Assembly: GCA_903824155.1 (NCBI GenBank)
Contig: CAIJVL010000011.1
Location: 1 to 14,533, forward strand
Length of the DNA stretch: 14,533 bases
Source: Candidatus Adlerbacteria bacterium
GTDB taxonomy: Bacteria > Patescibacteriota > Minisyncoccia > Phycocordibacterales > SBAW01
Direction of reading: 5' to 3'
The position numbers and the translations under genes are program-made. Positions 13,065 to 14,533 of the stretch are shown here, one piece after another. The stretch's first letter is position 1. Each line of letters opens with the position of its first letter. Below the pieces are notes generated by a model. The model was not told where the DNA came from. It saw only the letters and a list, made by a program, of their open reading frames with translations, and ran no database searches.

Positions 13065-14012
13065 ATGGCAGATGGCAAAAAACGGCTTTTAACGGGCTTA
13101 CAGCCCAGCGGACAGTTGCATATCGGCAACTATTTTGGAGTGCTTAAGCCTTTTGTAGATACCTACGAAGGCTACGAGAGCTTTTTGATGATTGCCGACT
13201 ATCACACGCTGACCACGCTTAAAGACCCGGCCCAGCTGCGCCAAAACACTTTGGACATCGTCCGTGCTTATTTGGCTGCAGGAGTCGACCCTTCTAAAGC
13301 AGTTATTTTTAAACAATCCGACATCTCCGAGCACACCGAGCTGGCTTGGATATTTGAAACGCTTGTGACTGTGCCATTTTTAATGCAAGCGCATTCGTAC
13401 AAAGATAAAGTGGCCAAAGGCCTCGAGGCAAACGCCGGCCTCTTTAACTACCCTATGCTTATGGCGGCTGACATACTTTTATATGACACCGACATTGTGC
13501 CGGTGGGGCAGGACCAGCGTCAGCATGTAGAGTATGCGCGCGAGGCTGCCGCCAAGTTTAACAACACGTACGGCCAAACCTTTACCGAGCCGGGCGAGAA
13601 GATATCGGACACGGTGGCTGTGGTGCCCGGCGTTGATGGCCAAAAAATGTCTAAGAGCTATGGCAACACCATCCCGCTCTTTGGCAGCAAAGACGAAATA
13701 GCAAAAGCGGTTATGAGCATTGTCACCGACTCCTCGGGCGAGCGACCAGCCAACGTATATGCAATACACAAGTTATTTAAATCTGAAGCCGACTTGGAAA
13801 GTTTATACGAAGAAAAAAAGGGCAAATACAAGGACCTTAAAGAAGCTCTTGCCGAAGATATAGAAAGGGTAGTGGCCCCCATGCGCGAGAAGTATAACGC
13901 CATTACTGAAGAGGAAGTTAAAAAAATATTAAAAGAGGGAGCAGAAAAGGCAAAAGCGATAGCGTCTACCAAAATGGTTGATGTGCGAAAGAAAGTGGGC
14001 GTATCACTATAA
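13065..14012 (+). CDS. trpS: Tryptophanyl-tRNA synthetase
   Basis: TrpRS is a class I synthetase that charges tRNA-Trp. The 315 residues are slightly shorter than typical bacterial forms (about 330). The N-terminal RLLTGLQPSGQLHIGNYFG contains the HIGN version of the HIGH motif (19-22). The stretch FNYPMLMAADILLYDTDIVP and VGQDQRQHVE is the conserved Trp/AMP-binding region, and GQKMSKSYGN (192-201) is the KMSKS loop. The C-terminal helical part ends KMVDVRKKVG, where TrpRS proteins commonly end. It begins a plus-strand unit with the AspRS gene, which starts 3 nt after its stop, so the two are probably co-transcribed and translationally coupled. Confidence 0.97.
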   Translation: MADGKKRLLTGLQPSGQLHIGNYFGVLKPFVDTYEGYESFLMIADYHTLTTLKDPAQLRQNTLDIVRAYLAAGVDPSKAVIFKQSDISEHTELAWIFETLVTVPFLMQAHSYKDKVAKGLEANAGLFNYPMLMAADILLYDTDIVPVGQDQRQHVEYAREAAAKFNNTYGQTFTEPGEKISDTVAVVPGVDGQKMSKSYGNTIPLFGSKDEIAKAVMSIVTDSSGERPANVYAIHKLFKSEADLESLYEEKKGKYKDLKEALAEDIERVVAPMREKYNAITEEEVKKILKEGAEKAKAIASTKMVDVRKKVGVSL

Positions 14013-14015
14013 TTT

Positions 14016-14533
14016 ATGGAAAGAACTTTAATTAAAGATTTGGGAACAAAAGTGGGGGAGGAGGTATCTATCTCGGGCTGGATCAACGTGCGGCGCGACC
14101 AGGGCAAGATGGTGTTTTTTGACTTTAGGGACCGCTCGGGCACGGTGCAGGGTGTGGTATTGCCCGCATCGGCCGCGATAGAGACCGCTAAAGAAATTCG
14201 TAGCGAGTATGTGGTACAGGTTGAGGGGAAGGTAAACCAGCGCCCCGAAAAAAACCGCAATGACAAAGTTCAAAACGGCGATATCGAGCTTGAGGTGACC
14301 GCTCTTACCATTTTGGCCAAAGCCGAGCCTTTGCCATTTGATATGTCTGTTGACGGTTACAATCTTGATCTGCCGACCGAGCTTGACCATCGCGCGCTTA
14401 CACTTCGCCATCCGCGCCTGCAGGCAATATTTAAAGTACAAGCTACCATCATCGACTCCTTTAGGGAGTTTATGAAGCAACAGGATTTTTTTGAGTTCCA
14501 GGCACCAGCAATTGTGCCCGCCACCGCCGAGGG
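14016..14533 (+). CDS. aspS: Aspartyl-tRNA synthetase, archaeal-type, 5' part
   Basis: The gene runs off the right edge; 172 codons are visible. It starts at ATG 14016, 3 nt after the trpS stop. The N-terminal 105 or so residues form the OB-fold anticodon-binding domain (VSISGWINVRRDQGKMVFFD and the following strands). The catalytic domain begins with LDHRALTLRHPRLQAIFKVQ (motif 1 helix) and FFEFQAPAIVPATAEG. That last segment matches the TEGG region of archaeal/eukaryotic-type, often non-discriminating, AspRS rather than the STPEG region of ordinary bacterial AspRS. If non-discriminating, it would charge both tRNA-Asp and tRNA-Asn, with GatCAB completing Asn-tRNA. AsnRS is the main alternative; the specificity residues lie beyond the window. 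Confidence 0.82.
   Translation, partial: MERTLIKDLGTKVGEEVSISGWINVRRDQGKMVFFDFRDRSGTVQGVVLPASAAIETAKEIRSEYVVQVEGKVNQRPEKNRNDKVQNGDIELEVTALTILAKAEPLPFDMSVDGYNLDLPTELDHRALTLRHPRLQAIFKVQATIIDSFREFMKQQDFFEFQAPAIVPATAE

Noticed and set aside
14008..14013. TATAAT just before the AspRS gene as a promoter
   Set aside because: It would put +1 near 14020, after the ATG at 14016. The hexamer is partly the trpS stop codon, and the two genes are more likely coupled.
1..14533. tRNA, rRNA, CRISPR array or insertion sequence
   Set aside because: No cloverleaf-like segment, direct-repeat array, transposase or terminal repeats were seen on reading both strands.

Overview
The window looks like a piece of a small-genome Patescibacteria/CPR chromosome, most likely a Parcubacteria (Paceibacteria) lineage. 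This is an inference from gene content: short core proteins (a clipped uL13, an alanyl-tRNA synthetase that stops right after its editing domain), very tight gene packing, an archaeal-type AspRS, and a membrane-anchored baseplate J-like protein whose RSIRNIP-containing N-terminus I recall from CPR genomes. Base composition is near 50% GC. TGA is used as a stop (at 1349-1351 and 7127-7129), so this is not a TGA=Gly lineage such as Gracilibacteria/SR1.

Layout. 1-391: 3' end of alaS. 407-2708: a degenerate actin-fold (PilM/FtsA-like) protein followed by a single-pass membrane protein with a baseplate J-like outer domain. 2773-6832: the alpha-type operon infA-rpmJ-rpsM-rpsK-rpsD-rpoA-rplQ-rplM-rpsI, closed by an intrinsic terminator. 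6880-7143: a self-contained 68-codon Cys-rich gene with its own likely promoter, strong Shine-Dalgarno and terminator. 7152-12599: grpE-dnaK, an ABC exporter half-transporter, then dnaJ, ending at a bidirectional terminator. 12639-12953 (minus): a small coiled-coil protein. 13065-14533: trpS and the 5' part of an AspRS gene. All genes except the coiled-coil gene are on the plus strand. No stretch over 300 bases lacks a gene. I see no tRNA, rRNA, CRISPR or insertion sequence.

Genes working together. infA to rpsI supply initiation factor 1, six ribosomal proteins of the alpha/L13-S9 groups plus L36, and RNA polymerase alpha. grpE, dnaK and dnaJ form a complete Hsp70 cycle, with the ABC exporter placed between dnaK and dnaJ. 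alaS, trpS and aspS are aminoacyl-tRNA synthetases.

Most notable pattern. Promoter-like -35/-10 pairs place the predicted transcription start 0-9 nt from the start codon of most transcription units (PilM-like, baseplate J-like, infA, grpE, dnaJ, trpS), which points to leaderless or near-leaderless mRNAs. Genes inside the operons have AT-rich spacers without a Shine-Dalgarno. In sharp contrast, the two unrecognised small genes (68 aa and 104 aa) have textbook AGGAGG/GGAGGAG sites. A second pattern is perfect inverted repeats that straddle the stop codons of infA, rplQ and grpE. No clearly new multi-gene system is evident. The best candidates for undescribed biology are this two-mode initiation, the stop-codon inverted repeats, the 68-aa cassette, and the actin-fold/baseplate-J pair.
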